Assembly: GCF_019399895.1 (NCBI RefSeq)
Contig: NC_091875.1
Location: forward strand, 186,001 to 250,000
DNA length: 64,000 nt
Source of the DNA: Cardiocondyla obscurior
Taxonomy: Eukaryota > Arthropoda > Insecta > Hymenoptera > Formicidae
Direction of reading: 5' to 3'
The translations under genes and the position numbers were made by a program. This document shows, in pieces, positions 1 to 13,300 of this stretch (position 1 is its first letter; each line of letters starts with the position of its first letter). The notes beneath the pieces are model-generated. The model was not told the DNA's origin. It ran no database searches and saw nothing but the letters and a program-made list of their open reading frames with translations.

Positions 1-652
1 TTGACATCATGAAAGTAAAAGTGCATCGGGGAACAAACACTTTAAAATATAAAATATACATCGAAAAATATTACCGTTTCATATTTGACAAAAACTCATT
101 CGCTATAAAAAAAAGTTTGTTGAAAATCTAACATACATATACACATGAATATATTTCTAAACAAAAATGTCTTTGATGTCGTTTTACGATTGAAGAAGCA
201 ATATGTGTAAAAATGTGTCCATCTGTGTAGAAAAAAATATCGGTGTCAAAACAATGTGTCAGTGTAGTGAAATGTGAGTGTTTAGTGTAGATATTGTATA
301 GCGAAACATCTATGGTTTAGCAGTAAAGCGTGTTTAACCAGCCACGTATCACGCCTAAAAGCTGTTTGCTCTATTGGCTATAAGAACACGGAAAAATATG
401 TGAAAGAAATGTAAAGAATAATGAACGCTGATAAACTAAATTATGTGTCACTTTACCTATGGCGTGTATCAATGCCTTTTTTGGTCGCATCGCTAAAACA
501 GTAAAAGTGTATCTTATGTCTTGTTAATTAATTGGGGTAAAAAAAAAAAAAAAACATATGTATTACTCCTAGTAATTATCTATTTTTGTATTCCTTGACT
601 AATAAATAGTTATTAACAGTAAAATCCAAAGTTTTGCCCGTTCGATACTTAC
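1..652 (-). other. Unc-89 intron, no gene seen
   Basis: The sequence after the GAAC|GTAAGT donor at 652 is AT-rich with a poly-A run at 540-554. No exon with acceptor, donor and Ig-like coding was found, so the next Ig exon lies beyond the window. Confidence 0.6.
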
Positions 653-3106
653 GTTCTACATTGCATCCCTCTATTGTCTTGATAAACACCGGTTTTCCAG
701 CATCGTTGTCGAGAGTGATTTTGGCAGTTCTGTTTTCGGTCTTCGAATCCGTTGCCGCACCACCTGCAATCGCAGTCTCATAGGAAGTCGTGGTTTCCGA
801 TAATCGACCCATTCCTAGCGACGAAGAAGACATTCTCGTCTCGACGGCGGACGCCGATGATTCCATGAAAGAGGACACGCCATTGCGACTGCTCGATATT
901 GATGAATACTCTACAGAGATATTAGTCGAGAACTACCTTATTACTACTTGACACATATTTTATTTTACATTAGGATTGAAAAAAATTTTTTCTGCAACTA
1001 ATTAAAAAGATACGAAGTTTACCGGAATTTAAATTCTGCCGAGAGAAAACGGCGGAAGAAATGTGAAGCATTCTTAACATTTTTGAATTTGACCAATAAA
1101 CGAAATATAATAAGCGTCGCAACTACACATATATTCGGCGCAACATCGAATTACATCAGCTTTACGAGTTTTTACATGCGACATCGATCTAGAATAAAAA
1201 AAACTTGCATACAATTTTATCAATAAAGTCTCACCTTCCACAACTTTCGCAGACGCGCTGTATCGACTCGCGGAATATCTTCGAGACATGTCTGCTTGTG
1301 CTTCTTCAACCTTAGTCTTTTTTATTTCTGATGTATCGATTGTGTTCGCGGAGTCTTTCCTCTTCTCTGCAGCTTTCGTAGAGTCCTTAACGTCTGTCTT
1401 CGCCTGTGCTTCTTTTTTCGGGTTACTCTGCGCTTTAGGTAATCCTGGATTTGTCGACTGCGGTGGTTCGATTTTCACTGGTTTCTCGTCGCTCTTGAGC
1501 TCTTCCTTGCTTTCCGGTGCTTCTTCAGTTACTTGAAGATCATCTGCTGCGTGCTCGGCGAGAGCAACCAAATCACTTGCGTATTGACGGATTTCTTTAA
1601 GCCAGTACGCTTTTACAGGATCTTTATGAGCTACTAAAGTGATAGGGTAATTAGATACAGCCGGATTATGCAGTTCAAAAGATCGTATGTCGTCGGGGTG
1701 ATCTTTTACTTCTACTTCTGGTAACTGAAATAAAATAATGCATTGTATTATTACATACGTTTTGCGAATATCACAATGTTCTCTCAATCTTCACTTACTC
1801 GAATAATATCTTTTAAGATGAAAACTGATCTGTCCTCCGATATTCGTCTAACTTTGCAAATGAGAATTCGCGCTTTGAATAGGAACAAGTATCTTTCTTT
1901 GCTTTTTCCTTCTTTGTCAATAACCGTGTACCATTCCTAAAAACACATTGAAATTTTTCAATTTATCAAGAATTTATTTTTTAATTAATAAAATTATATG
2001 TATTCTTTAATCTTTCAGCATATACCTACGTGCGTGAGTAATCTACCAAGTTTATGAATGTTTCCTTTGTATCCCTCGATATTGCTTATAAATTTATTAT
2101 CGGTCGCCCTGTGAGGGATTCCTAGCATTAACTCTAGCGCTTTTTGTAGATCGTCGCAGTTTTCACCTAATCGTGTCGAGTATTTCACCAGCTCCTGCAA
2201 AGAATATGCGTAAATTAATGACAATTTCTTTTTCTGTATTACAAACCTTATTATTGCCGTTCAAAATCAATTACTTTATGACCAAAATAAAAAATTATCT
2301 TAGTTCGTCTACGATCGCACCAAGTTTACGCAACGTGTCTCATCCTTGGACCGAATTAACTCGTATACTTCAATACGATTATTGCCGTCGCAATTTTCCA
2401 CGCTCGCACCTGTCTCGTGTTTGCATAGTTTTTCCATAGAGCTAAATCGTGACTCGATGGATAATCTACGTATAGATGAACGCTCGCTTTTAGCTCTCTA
2501 AATCCGTACGACGCCCACACAATCGTGCAAATACAAACGCGAAATGTTCTACATCGTCGTTTATTATATAGAGCCCAGGTTTATCAAACGATACATTTTT
2601 CGACACATCGAGCAATATTTTTTTTAACAGATTTCCAGCATCTCGTTACAAAACATTTTTTTTTTTTTTTTTTTTTAATATTAAATCGCAAAAATGGCAA
2701 AGATTTCTTAACAGAGAAAATCATATTCATCGATTATATTTACTTGTTCTAAATTTAGCAAAGTTGTTGACGCCGACGAAGTAATAATTAACTACCGTAT
2801 TATTTAAGACTTCTGGCTAATGTTTACTACGCTTATTTTAAAACATACAATCGCTAAAACAGCGGCGGTCTCTGCAGTGCTACTATAAACAATGTATAGA
2901 TGAAAAACTATTAACTGAGTTGTTGCTTTTAACTCTAATGTAAAAGTTGCCGTCTTAGTGTGCATTTTCTTGGCCAGCCACTCTGCGTGCTAATAAAATT
3001 AATCTTCTTGGCTTAGATGTCACGACGAGTACTGTCTAAATATTTGAAAAATCTTGACAATCGCTCAAGTCTTGAAATTGGTTAGATTAAAAAATTCCAT
3101 TGCACT

Positions 3107-3158
<52 letters not shown>

Positions 3159-5358
3159 TTGTCAATGGAAATTTTTCTGCGTGGTTTAAAATGACGCGGA
3201 CAGTTGATTCCTCGTTAATTTAATTTTGTAATATACTTGGAATGAATGGCTGTAGCAATTATGTCGAGGAGACATGATTTCAAGGCAAAGTGAAAAGCGC
3301 TTTAGCGCCGCGCTATTTCCGTCTGGCGCAATAAAATTCGAGTGGAAATATAGGTCATGCTGTATATCGTGTACTCGGTTGTCTCATATTGTTTCGTTAC
3401 ATGATGATTTCATTAGCGAACAGACTGTCGAATATGTGAAATCTTTTTTTGTATACTCGTTTAAAAAAATAATAATCTTTAAAGGTGTTCTTTTTTCTCT
3501 TTTTTTTTTTTTTTTTTTAATTCTATGATTAATAGAAATAAAAAATAGAGAGATTCCTATTACAAATATCCAACATAATGAAAGTAAAAGTTCTTTCTTT
3601 AACTTACCTTTAACAGAAGCTGGTAATCGTTTATGCGTTGTATCGGGAGCTTCAGATGTTCTGATATGCTCTTGTCGTCACCCAGAGTTTGACTCAGCTC
3701 CTGTAAGAAGCAAAATGATGACACGAATAATCAAAATGTTCAACGCTGTAGAAATTAAGATTATATGTTAAAAAGAAAGAAGTCATTTAACGTCATGTAA
3801 GCACATTACTGTCAGATATCCGTAACTTGTCTCGTACGAAATACGAATTAGAGCTTAAGAAAACGACAAATCACAGGACGCTTTTGGATTAAGTGAGATC
3901 GGGGTATTTCAACGGTGGTTCTCGCGCAACGAACGGATTCCTCGACACCGTAATTCGACACCGGGAAGATTTGGCATGAACATATGTATTTTTGGATGTG
4001 TGACTGCTGAATTTTGCACATGCAAACGCGGGTGTGTGTCACCCCCGCAGAGAGTGCGTGGTTACCACGTTCGCACGTTGATATGATGGCGCGAAAATGA
4101 CGTTTCGTGACGTCCCACGACTTTCACATAGTGGAACGATATTTGAAGAGTAGAGAACTTAAAACTACGTATCGCCTCGTCGCGCACCTTAGAAGAAAAG
4201 GAGGGACCACCCTAGGATCGCTACCGGTCGAAGTACAATCGTCGCGGAGAACGTCGCGTGGTTGCTCGCAGATAAATTGCGCGCAGGAGTCCGGCTCCTG
4301 ATCAGATTCCGTAGATTGCGCGGAGATTCTCACATACGGACGGTGTGTGGTGGTCAGTAGGTCCGCAGCACTGAAGAGGAATCTTCAGACGCTCGCAGCT
4401 GCTGCCGCAGTCGGAAGACCGATACGGCAACGGCTATACTTAGACGCCGGACGGATTTCGTGTACGACTGACCACGCACGAAAACAACACGAAAATTGAG
4501 TGGAGCATCGATACGCTATCACGGAATCCGTTCCTCTAGGGTCTTTCGTACGATGGCACGAGAAATCGTTTTCTTCTTATTCAGGGCTTCGGATCACGTG
4601 TAGAGAAGAGATAAGAATCCGCAGAAAGATGATAAGAATCTGAAATATTTTTCTTAATTTTCTTTTAGTAAAATATTTTCTTTTTTTTGTTTTAGTTTTC
4701 AAAAATTGAGAATTATTGAGAAAATGTTTCAACAATTTAACAATACTGCGTATAATGAATTATTAATTTTAATATAAAACTGTGTGTTTTTCTAAATAGT
4801 ATACGCATTTCGGTGCTATCAGTAGTAGGTAAGAGAGGCGCGAAAGATGTTACGTCTGTTAAGAATAAACTCAGCTATTTCGAGGGCTGGACACACGCCC
4901 GCATATATCCCCCGCGTGTTATATAATTACTTCATTTTCTCCAATCCATACCGTGGCGATCAAACATAAAATCCCGATGAAAGCTCTCATCGTGCGTGAC
5001 GCATTAAAATTACAAGCAAAAAAACCATTTACTTTGAAGCTTTAAAATAATAACGTACATATTTAAAAAATCAAATCTTGCATTTTAATTTTGCTAATAC
5101 AAGTTTAATAATTAATATACTTAACTAAGAATAATGCCTATTAACAAATAACTAGAAAATAAATTTCCGTGATTACAATTAGTACGACAACTTACCTCAA
5201 AGTATTCTCGTACTTGGTCGTTTGTCTGAAGAAATTCCTGCGCAGCGGGCTCGTCTCTACAATACGCCACGTGTTCGTCAAAGTCTCTCTCCTAAAATAA
5301 AACAATGTTTTATTATAGTAAGCAATTAAAATATTAATTAATACAAACAACGTAATAT

Positions 5359-5413
<55 letters not shown>

Positions 5414-8400
5414 CATTGATTTATAAGAACTTTTATTTCATTTTTCTACAAGTGCAATTTTTACATATAGAAGAAAATATCTTACACTCTTGCACAATAA
5501 ATTATAAATAGTATTAAAAAATAATTATAAATATAATAAAAAAGAAACCATTTTAATAATGGTGGTGTATGTACTTACCAATCTCAAAAAAGTTCTACCA
5601 AGCATGCGTGGTTGATCCGCATAGTACTTGACGCCCTCGATCAACACCCTGCCGAACGATCTAAGTAAGGCCGGAATTAATTATCATGCCAAAGTCACAC
5701 CACGCCTAACATGCTACGGAATGGAAGTTTGTGTCAGAATGCGACACACTTTACGTAGGGACGATACGAAGAGATATACCCAAAAAATAATTTTAATTGT
5801 CAGTATTATTTACTAATGTACGGAGGGTGGAAAGTGAGGTTTACGGGTATCACGAAAGAGATAAGAACCTAATTTAATATAAGTTTAAAACAGGAAGATC
5901 AACATTGATAAGTGTCGATGATTTAGCATCGGCTGAGTTAGTGACATAATTAATACAAAATTAATTTCTATCAATGTCGTAAAATAATTTCTTTTTTTTT
6001 TCGTAACGAGATTAGAAATGTTGATATTTACTTCAAGCTCATGTTTTATAATGACAGACGATATGTTACATTTGTAAGAATGTCTAACGTTAAGTTGGGC
6101 GTTAAAATCAAATTCTCAAAAAAAAAAGCAATGTATAGATATAGATTAATTTTTGGGGCATATTCACATATACGAAGAAGCACACTACAACACAAAATAC
6201 TTTTCAATTGCGAACTTACGCTTTGTACATCGTATTCCGCTATAAGTGAAGAAATAATGCGTGGAAAATTGTATGTGTATATAATGTGATCGTGTATAGA
6301 AAATTGTGTGAATTTTTGGTGATATAATTGATAAGTCAAAGTCAATCAACATTTAATTAAAAGATCATCGTGTGTGCATGTGTTTCTTCGATGTGTTCGC
6401 AATCAACAAAATATTAACATAATAAAATATTGAGGTACACCGATAATAGTATGATACTTAATCTGTATAATTCGTGTGTATATGCCTAATATCCCTTTTC
6501 TTTCATTGAATTAAATAAAAACCAATTTAAAAAAATAAAATTGTATCGGGTATTGTATGGTAATGATCGTCTAACAATGTTGTAATGCATCTTTGCGTTT
6601 TCCTATCAGTGTACGTTGATGTAAATACATACGTGTTATGAAAATCAGCTATTTGCTTGAGATTGGTAAAAATAACTTCTTTGTTATCTCGTACGGTGCG
6701 CGGGACGTCAGGATTATCAAGGGGTTTCAAATAACGTTCAACGACAAGTTGAATATCCTTGCCGAATTCTTCCTCCGTTTCGATTAACTCTTTCACGACA
6801 GCCCTGCAAGAAGAACGAATGTAAGACATTTTTGTTCTCATTTGTTGATCGTATTAATTATAAAATATATTTGTCAAATTTACAAGTATTGTAATTAAAA
6901 AAAAAAAAAAAAATTAAGAATTAAATGCAGATGCTTACTCTCGTCGATAATGAGAATCTTCTGGTCGGCTCATTGATGAAGTTTCTTCACTAAGCGCCGT
7001 TTGCATTAAAATAGATGATGGTAACCATCCTTGCCTTCCGTCAGATGTACGAATGTATATCCTGCGAAACAACAAACTCTATTAGACATTTGCATTATTA
7101 TAAAAAAAAAAAAATACATTCTGCTTTATATTTTTCTAAGATTCTAGACATTCTGTGAAATTTTATAATATTACGTTTCTAAAAATTTGTTTGAAAAATT
7201 TATTAATTATTTCCGATATTCTACTTGGACGTTTTTAGCATTTAGCAGCTCGTAAATCCATCACATTTCAAAAATAATTATTGTATAAACCATCGCCTCG
7301 ATATTTTCACTGATACTTTTAAGGTCCATCTAATAACTAGACTAGATCGGATCGGATGTTATCGAAAGGGGCGTTATAGATAGACATTTGAAAGCGTAGG
7401 AGTCGCGCAGTTATATTTATGCAGAATGACTAAGGCATCGTGCCATCTTGTCATCGAAGTCATCGTCCATTCACAGAACGCAAAATCTGCTGGCGAACGT
7501 GCTCGAATTGCTACACTTAATCATGCGACGTTTCCATTCTTACGGCTATACAGAGATGTCCGCAAATTATTTCATCTTCGCAAGTTCGAGCATCACGTTA
7601 ATCATGAGCAATAAAGCACATTGCATGTCGAATCAATTCAAAAAGACAGCCTTCTGAAGTCATAAATGTATTTCTTTTTGCAAAACATCCGCATTATTTA
7701 ATTAACGTCGTTATTTTTTCGGCATTCGGAGGTTCCCTTTGACGATAAGTTGTGCGCTATCGGTTAAACTGATTGGCCTGCCGCCAATCACGTGGAGATA
7801 CGATCGTGCGAGATATTATTGCCCGAGACGTTTATAAATGCTTAATCTTCATTAGCGTCGTCATAATTCAGCGGTGTTGAATTTATTTCAAAACTATGCA
7901 TGTCCAAATTTGCTCTCAATGCGGCCGCGTAACAACGGGCCGCCTGTCTCGTCTGTCGTATTTAAACGGGCCACAAAGCACGCACGTGCCGCAGGAATTC
8001 GACTATTCTATTAAACGCGCTAACGATACAAGAGTAACGAATCGCTTGTCATAAACATGCGGCGGAACAATTTAATTAAAAAAAAAAAAAAAAAATTAAA
8101 CTTAATAAATTATAATTTGCGTTATCACTGTTTACGTCGGAATAAAGAAATGTTTTAACGACGACGACGACGACAATTGTTATCTTGCAGCACGTACAGG
8201 AAGTCGATAGTGACCCGTTCTTGATGAGTCAAAATTTAATGTCGCAGCCTTCATTATTCTATTTTGAGTCGGTTAGACTTTGTTACGAGAGCCAGGGTGA
8301 AATATCGCACGTCGAAGAGCTAATTTACGCTTTCGGTGACAAAATTAGCGAACGCGGAACGTTGTAGCGCCAGCCACCTCATCTCCATCAGACGATTTCC

Positions 8401-10001
8401 AAGGTATAGGTGAATGTAGTTTATTTCGCAGCCTCGATCTTGGGTATCTTGTCTTACCTTTGAAGGCTCGAGTCCGAGTCGACGCTCGGACTGCCACGAG
8501 CACGTGGATCTGCGTGATTTCGACGCGGCCGAATCGAAAGCTTGTGCTTGGCGGCCGAATTATCCAAGATATCACCGACTTGGACTTGCAAATCGGGATC
8601 CAGCTTCGCTTTCCTATAACAACCCGAAGCATCTTGCTGTATGATCTCGTCCGCTTATGCGACAAAAAGTTTGCAGAGCAGAGACTTGCCTCTGTTATAT
8701 AATTTTTTTTATATTTATATGTTATATATATTTGTTACATATGTTATGTATCCTTCTATTGAGTCATCTGCTCGAGTTAATAGAGTTAATCGCGTGAGTT
8801 CTTAGCGTGCAAAGCAATTAAAACGGATATAATTCGTAGTATTGTGCCGGAATAAAAGTGCCACTTGCGGATTATATTATATTTTGCAACACGCCGTTCC
8901 ACCTTGTTAATTTTGCAGATGTAGCCGTAAGCCATGTGCTGTGCTAATTTTACATCGTGTAATAGCGGGGCGTAACTTTCACGATACAGTCCTCTTCCGC
9001 CGTTATATTACTTGATTCCAAAAGGCCGGTGCATGCGATTTAGGAGTGGTTCCGCGACTTTTATTCCCGGGCATTCGGGGATTACTCATACGCGGTGAGC
9101 GCGAGGGCGCGGACGCCAATTTTCTTGCGTAACCGCAAGCTCGCCGCCGCAGGATCTTTATGCGACTGTAAATTCCGCGCGAATTTTCCATCTGTCAAAG
9201 TATTCGCAAGTTTCGCGTAACATGTCAGCCGGGACATGCCCGAACGCCAATAAAACCACCGTGCGGGGTAAAAATAGAACACCGCGGGTGGGTGCGCAAA
9301 CAGAAAGCCCGTGCGTAATCTCTACTCGCGGGGCAATGATCCTCGTCAACCCTACGGTTCGACATCCGCGTCAGCATGACCGAGGCCTCCAGATTTTCTT
9401 ACGGCCGGTGGCGGAAAAGCCGCGGGCACTTGACGTCGACGCGAAAGTAATTGCAGCCGCGGTTACGCGTACAAACAATAGCCGCCTTTAAGATTCGACG
9501 TTATCCGCGCTCGTCTTCGTAAAATCAGCGCCGGCATTAATAATAAGCGAGATCGCACCTGTCGGCCGTAAATGCGCACGTTTAATTCCGATCTCTTGGC
9601 CGTCGCTTCCGTGTGCACGCCGAGATCTCGGGTATCGGTGATAAACAGCTTTGACAATCGTTATCATAAGCATGTCGACGTGCGTTGCGCGAGACGCGCT
9701 TGTAAACGATGAGTCGCCGCAGGTCTATCTTTAGGTCGTGCGCGGTTGATTTTATCCACCACGAAACGGTCGCCACCCACGTGTACCGCGAGCGATACGA
9801 AAGACTGCACGATGACAATAACGTCGAAAAAGCCGGCTCCTCGTCTTCTCCCGCTTTTTTAAATTCTCTCCTTGAACTAAAAATTGCTTACTTTGTTGAA
9901 CCGTCGTGCTCGATGGCCTCGACGATGTCGCCGACATTCACGGCGAATCCATCGGTGTCCGCTACGTAGTCCTTCACGACGACGTAATTTTCGGAAGATC
10001 C
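653..10001 (-). CDS. Unc-89: Obscurin/Unc-89, shared 5' coding exons (SH3-DH-PH-linker-first Ig), 3' partial
   Basis: Giant M-band scaffold and RhoGEF of striated muscle. The exons I assign on the minus strand are 10001-9892, 8613-8458 (cassette), 7061-6939, 6803-6633, 5648-5579, 5291-5196, 3700-3608, 2194-2030, 1936-1799, 1724-1235 and 910-653. Each has an AG acceptor and GT donor, and all phases agree. The first exons give an SH3 domain (ENYVVVKDYVAD...GRQGWLPSSIL). Exons 6803 to 2030 give a DH domain (ELIETEEEFGKDIQLVVERY, KLPIQRINDYQLLLK), and 1936-1799 plus the start of 1724-1235 give a PH domain. A Lys/Glu-rich then Ser-rich linker follows, and exon 910-653 opens the first Ig domain (AGKPVFIKTIEGCNVE). 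The order SH3-DH-PH-Ig is the N-terminal layout of nematode UNC-89 and insect obscurin. The donor of exon 2194-2030 (CAC|GTAGGT) is weak but is the only in-phase choice. The remaining Ig and kinase regions should lie left of position 1. Confidence 0.93.
3108..3157. repeat. (AT)n microsatellite, Unc-89 intron
   Basis: About 50 bp of uninterrupted AT dinucleotides, intronic. Confidence 0.97.
3701..5195 (-). other. Unc-89 intron with a GC-richer block
   Basis: A 1.5-kb intron between two DH-domain exons. Positions about 4000-4620 are clearly GC-richer and contain two close TGACGT motifs (about 4097-4113). No splice-bounded coding exon is recognisable on either strand. Confidence 0.5.
5362..5412. 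repeat. (TA)n microsatellite, Unc-89 intron
   Basis: About 50 bp of TA dinucleotides just upstream, in transcript sense, of the DH exon 5291-5196. Confidence 0.97.
7062..9891 (-). other. Unc-89 introns on either side of the cassette exon
   Basis: Intronic apart from exon 8613-8458. Positions 9000-9880 are GC-rich with several open frames, none bounded by good splice sites or resembling a family. A short GAC repeat sits at 8160-8175. Confidence 0.5.
8458..8613 (-). CDS. Unc-89: Unc-89 symmetric cassette exon inside the SH3 domain
   Basis: This 156-nt exon has a TTATAG acceptor before 8613 and a CAAAG|GTAAG donor after 8458. It enters and leaves in phase 2, so inclusion or skipping keeps the frame. 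It encodes about 52 residues (KAKLDPDLQVQVGDILDN, then a basic and Ser-rich stretch ending in SVDSDSSLQ). Skipping it joins EHDGSTK directly to IYIRTSDGRQGWLP, an uninterrupted SH3 core. Inclusion inserts the 52 residues in the SH3 fold between the RT-side strands and the conserved GW-LP strand. Alternative use is inferred from phase only; no transcript evidence is available here. Confidence 0.8.
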
Positions 10002-10396
10002 CTGTAACAAAAATACGACGGCACAAATAGAAACGAAAAGCGTATCTAAATTTTTTTTTCTTTTTTCTTTTTTCTTTTTTAAGTGCACCTTGAAATAAAG
10101 ATAGAGGTCGTGAGTTTATTTCATAAATTGTACAACTCTGTTGAATTATAAAAGAAATGAGATTTTGGAGTCAGCGCTGAAGGAGAATTAATAGTAATAG
10201 AAAATAATAATTGATAAAAAAAAATTAGATTTAATGCGAATTATATCCCGGTTAATTGTAATTCACGTTGACATAAAATAAATTACTGTCAGTTTCGGAC
10301 GGAAAATCTGTGATACAAGCAAATATTATTAATATTAAATATTAAAAAAAATATAAAAAATATTCAGCCTTGGCGTCCAGCTTCTCGATACTTTAC

Positions 10397-13300
10397 CCGG
10401 TCGAAGCTGCCCCATTGCCGAGCACCGTTCAGTCTCTTCAGACTCGGCGTGTTTTCTCTGCTGACTGAATAAAAACCGGCCGATTGTTCAGATCTTGATA
10501 AAGTTAAAGCACCATTGCTATCTTGCTTGTTGGAACTGCCATTGGCAGAGCTATCCAGACTGCTTGCGATCGAAGTCGTCCCGGTGTGCGTAGTGGACAT
10601 TATTTCGCCGTCGATGTCCACTTCTTTTGCCACCGGGCAACAATACATGGAGAACCGATGAGCGGCTGGGCGATTTAGCCTGAGCGCCGAGAACACATGC
10701 AACGGCTCAAAATGATGTATACCATCCTCGTCGAGAACAGTATAAGCAACTTGACCAGTCAGAACCGATCTGGATGCCTCTCTAGGCACTACCGCTTGCA
10801 TGCCTTGCTTTAAAATCATAAAAATCGACGAACGCTTGTGACTTCTTCTCAGTAGGAACTCCTCCATTGCCAGGCTGTTGTCGGCGCACAGCAATGCCGT
10901 CGGAACGTCGGCCGAGGACAAGAGTGGTGTCTCTTCAGGTACTATCATTAGCGCGGCGCTCTCTCTTACTAAAGTTCGTAATCGCGGATCCACTCTGGCC
11001 AGTTCGGGATCGCTGCACAGCTGCCCGAGTGCATTCATAAAAGGTGGCCGTTCTTCCGCAAGTTTTCTCATAATCGTCAATCTTCTTAATACGTCCATGG
11101 TTACACGATCGTTCGCCAACGCTCGAGTAGATCTTTCGTCACTGATCACCGATAATAAGGTGTTCGCCGTGTCGGACATTCCCAGAGCTCGTGCCAAACC
11201 TACCGCTTGCAGCAGCATCTCGCGAACGTCCGATCCTTCGGTATTCAGCAGCTCTTTCACACGGATTTCACTCGATTCTCTGACCGCTTCGACGATCGCC
11301 TTATAAACTGTCTCTGCAGCCTCTTTTTCAGTCGCGACATGCGCCACGTGTCGCGACACGTTCTCCAATACAAGCGAAACTAGTTCCGGATCATTTTTCG
11401 AAACGGTTCGAAAAGCTGGTCCGATCAAATCCGTGCCATGTTCCTCCTGAAGAACCATCGATAACTTTTCAAGTACGGCGTCTCTTTGCAATGGTTGATC
11501 TGAGCTCACAGTTGACTTGAGTATGTCTACTTTACTATTTTTTGTTTCTAGCAATTCTGACAGGATGCTTTGGCAGAGAGAACTCCGATTCTGCGGAATT
11601 AAAAGAATTTTTAAAATTTCATCCACCGATTGATCTACGTTATTCTGATTTAACAACGTGCCGAACGATTCGCTAATAGAAGAAAATACGAAATCTTGAG
11701 AATTATTATTATCTAATATTACTTGTTGATCGTCTGATATTGTCAGGGCGGCTGCTGCTGCGATTGCCGCTCTAATTAAATTCCGAAGTGGTTCGCCGTT
11801 ATTATCATTATTTATTCTTCGGTCTTCAGTTTCAATAAGAGATTGATTGCCTTCGTTCGTCAACGTTATTGCGTCCGTAGTATTTGAATTTTGCTGTTGC
11901 TGCAAAACAATATTTCTCGCTAATTGCGCAATCATTGACATAATTTGCGCCAGTTTCACCGCCGTAGAGCCTTGCAGGCTCAATTTTGTCGTCGCCACGG
12001 CGAGAGCTTGTTCTAAAGCCACTGCTTTCGGATTTACGTCCACGTCCACCGTCGGTAGATTCGTTGCGATTTTTCGTCCCACAGATAATCCCGCCTCAGA
12101 TAGCTCACGCAACATTTTAGTATCTATGCTGGTCTCGCCGCGGTGGCGAAAGCGCGGATTATAATGCAGATGCTGTGGTCGTAACAATCGTAGCTCCTCG
12201 GGCGTGACCTCGAAACCTTGAACAGAGAATTCTAGCTCGCCCTCAGGCGTATCAATGAGATCGGAGGCGACGAAACAAGGCCCTTCTTCCGTTTGTACAA
12301 TTTGACCGGGTACAAAAGTTACACCCATTTCACCGGACTCTACCACACGACCTGGGACAAATCTAGGTCCGTCAGATGTATCTACTACTTGTCCCGGGAC
12401 GAATCTAGATCCCTCTTCTTCGGTATATATTACCTGACCGGGGATGAACGTCGGACCTACCTTCGTATCGACGATCTGACCCGGCACGAAACGAGGTCCG
12501 TCCGGTGTATCTACCGTTTGACCGGGTACAAACTTCGGTCCGGTTCGAGTTTCCACTATCTGGCCGGGTACAAATTTTGGCCCGCTGCTAGTATCGATCA
12601 CTTGGCCCGGTACAAATTCCTCTCCTTTTTCTGTTGTAACTATCTGACCCGGCAGAAAGCCATCCTCAGTCATGACACCCGGTACAAAACGCGGTCCGTC
12701 CTTATCGCCGGTCACTAATTGCCCGGGCACAATTCTTCTGCCCTCCGGCAAATTTCTCGCGTTTTCCGGAAAGAATTCAATACCTTTTTCTGTTTGCACC
12801 ATGTGACCGAAGACCTCGCGTTGCTCAAGAGTCGATATTGCGCTCGCACTCTTCGGATCTACAGGTATGCCGACGGGACCGGCATCTTGAAAAATTACTT
12901 GGTTGAATTTACTCGCTGCAACGAAATCAAAGCCTTTTTCGGTAACGATGGTTTTCCCTGGGCAGAATACTATGCCTTCTCGAGTCTTCAGCACCTGACC
13001 TTCCACGAATTTTTGACCCTTCGGAGTGTCCAGGGTCATTCCCGGCACGAATGTCGAGATATCTTGAGTTTCTTTTACAACGCCAGGAACAAACTGCTTC
13101 TCGCCCGTTTTCGTGCTCACGTATTGGCCTGGAATAAATTGCGAACCTTCAGCCGTAAGCAATGTCTGTCCAGGAACAAATTTCGGCTCGCCATTTAGCG
13201 ATTCGATGCATTGACCCGGCACAAATTCGTGCCTTCCTTCGATTTGTACATTTTGCCCTGGCACGAAAATTGGCTCGCCGCGATAATCTGTGACCGTTTG

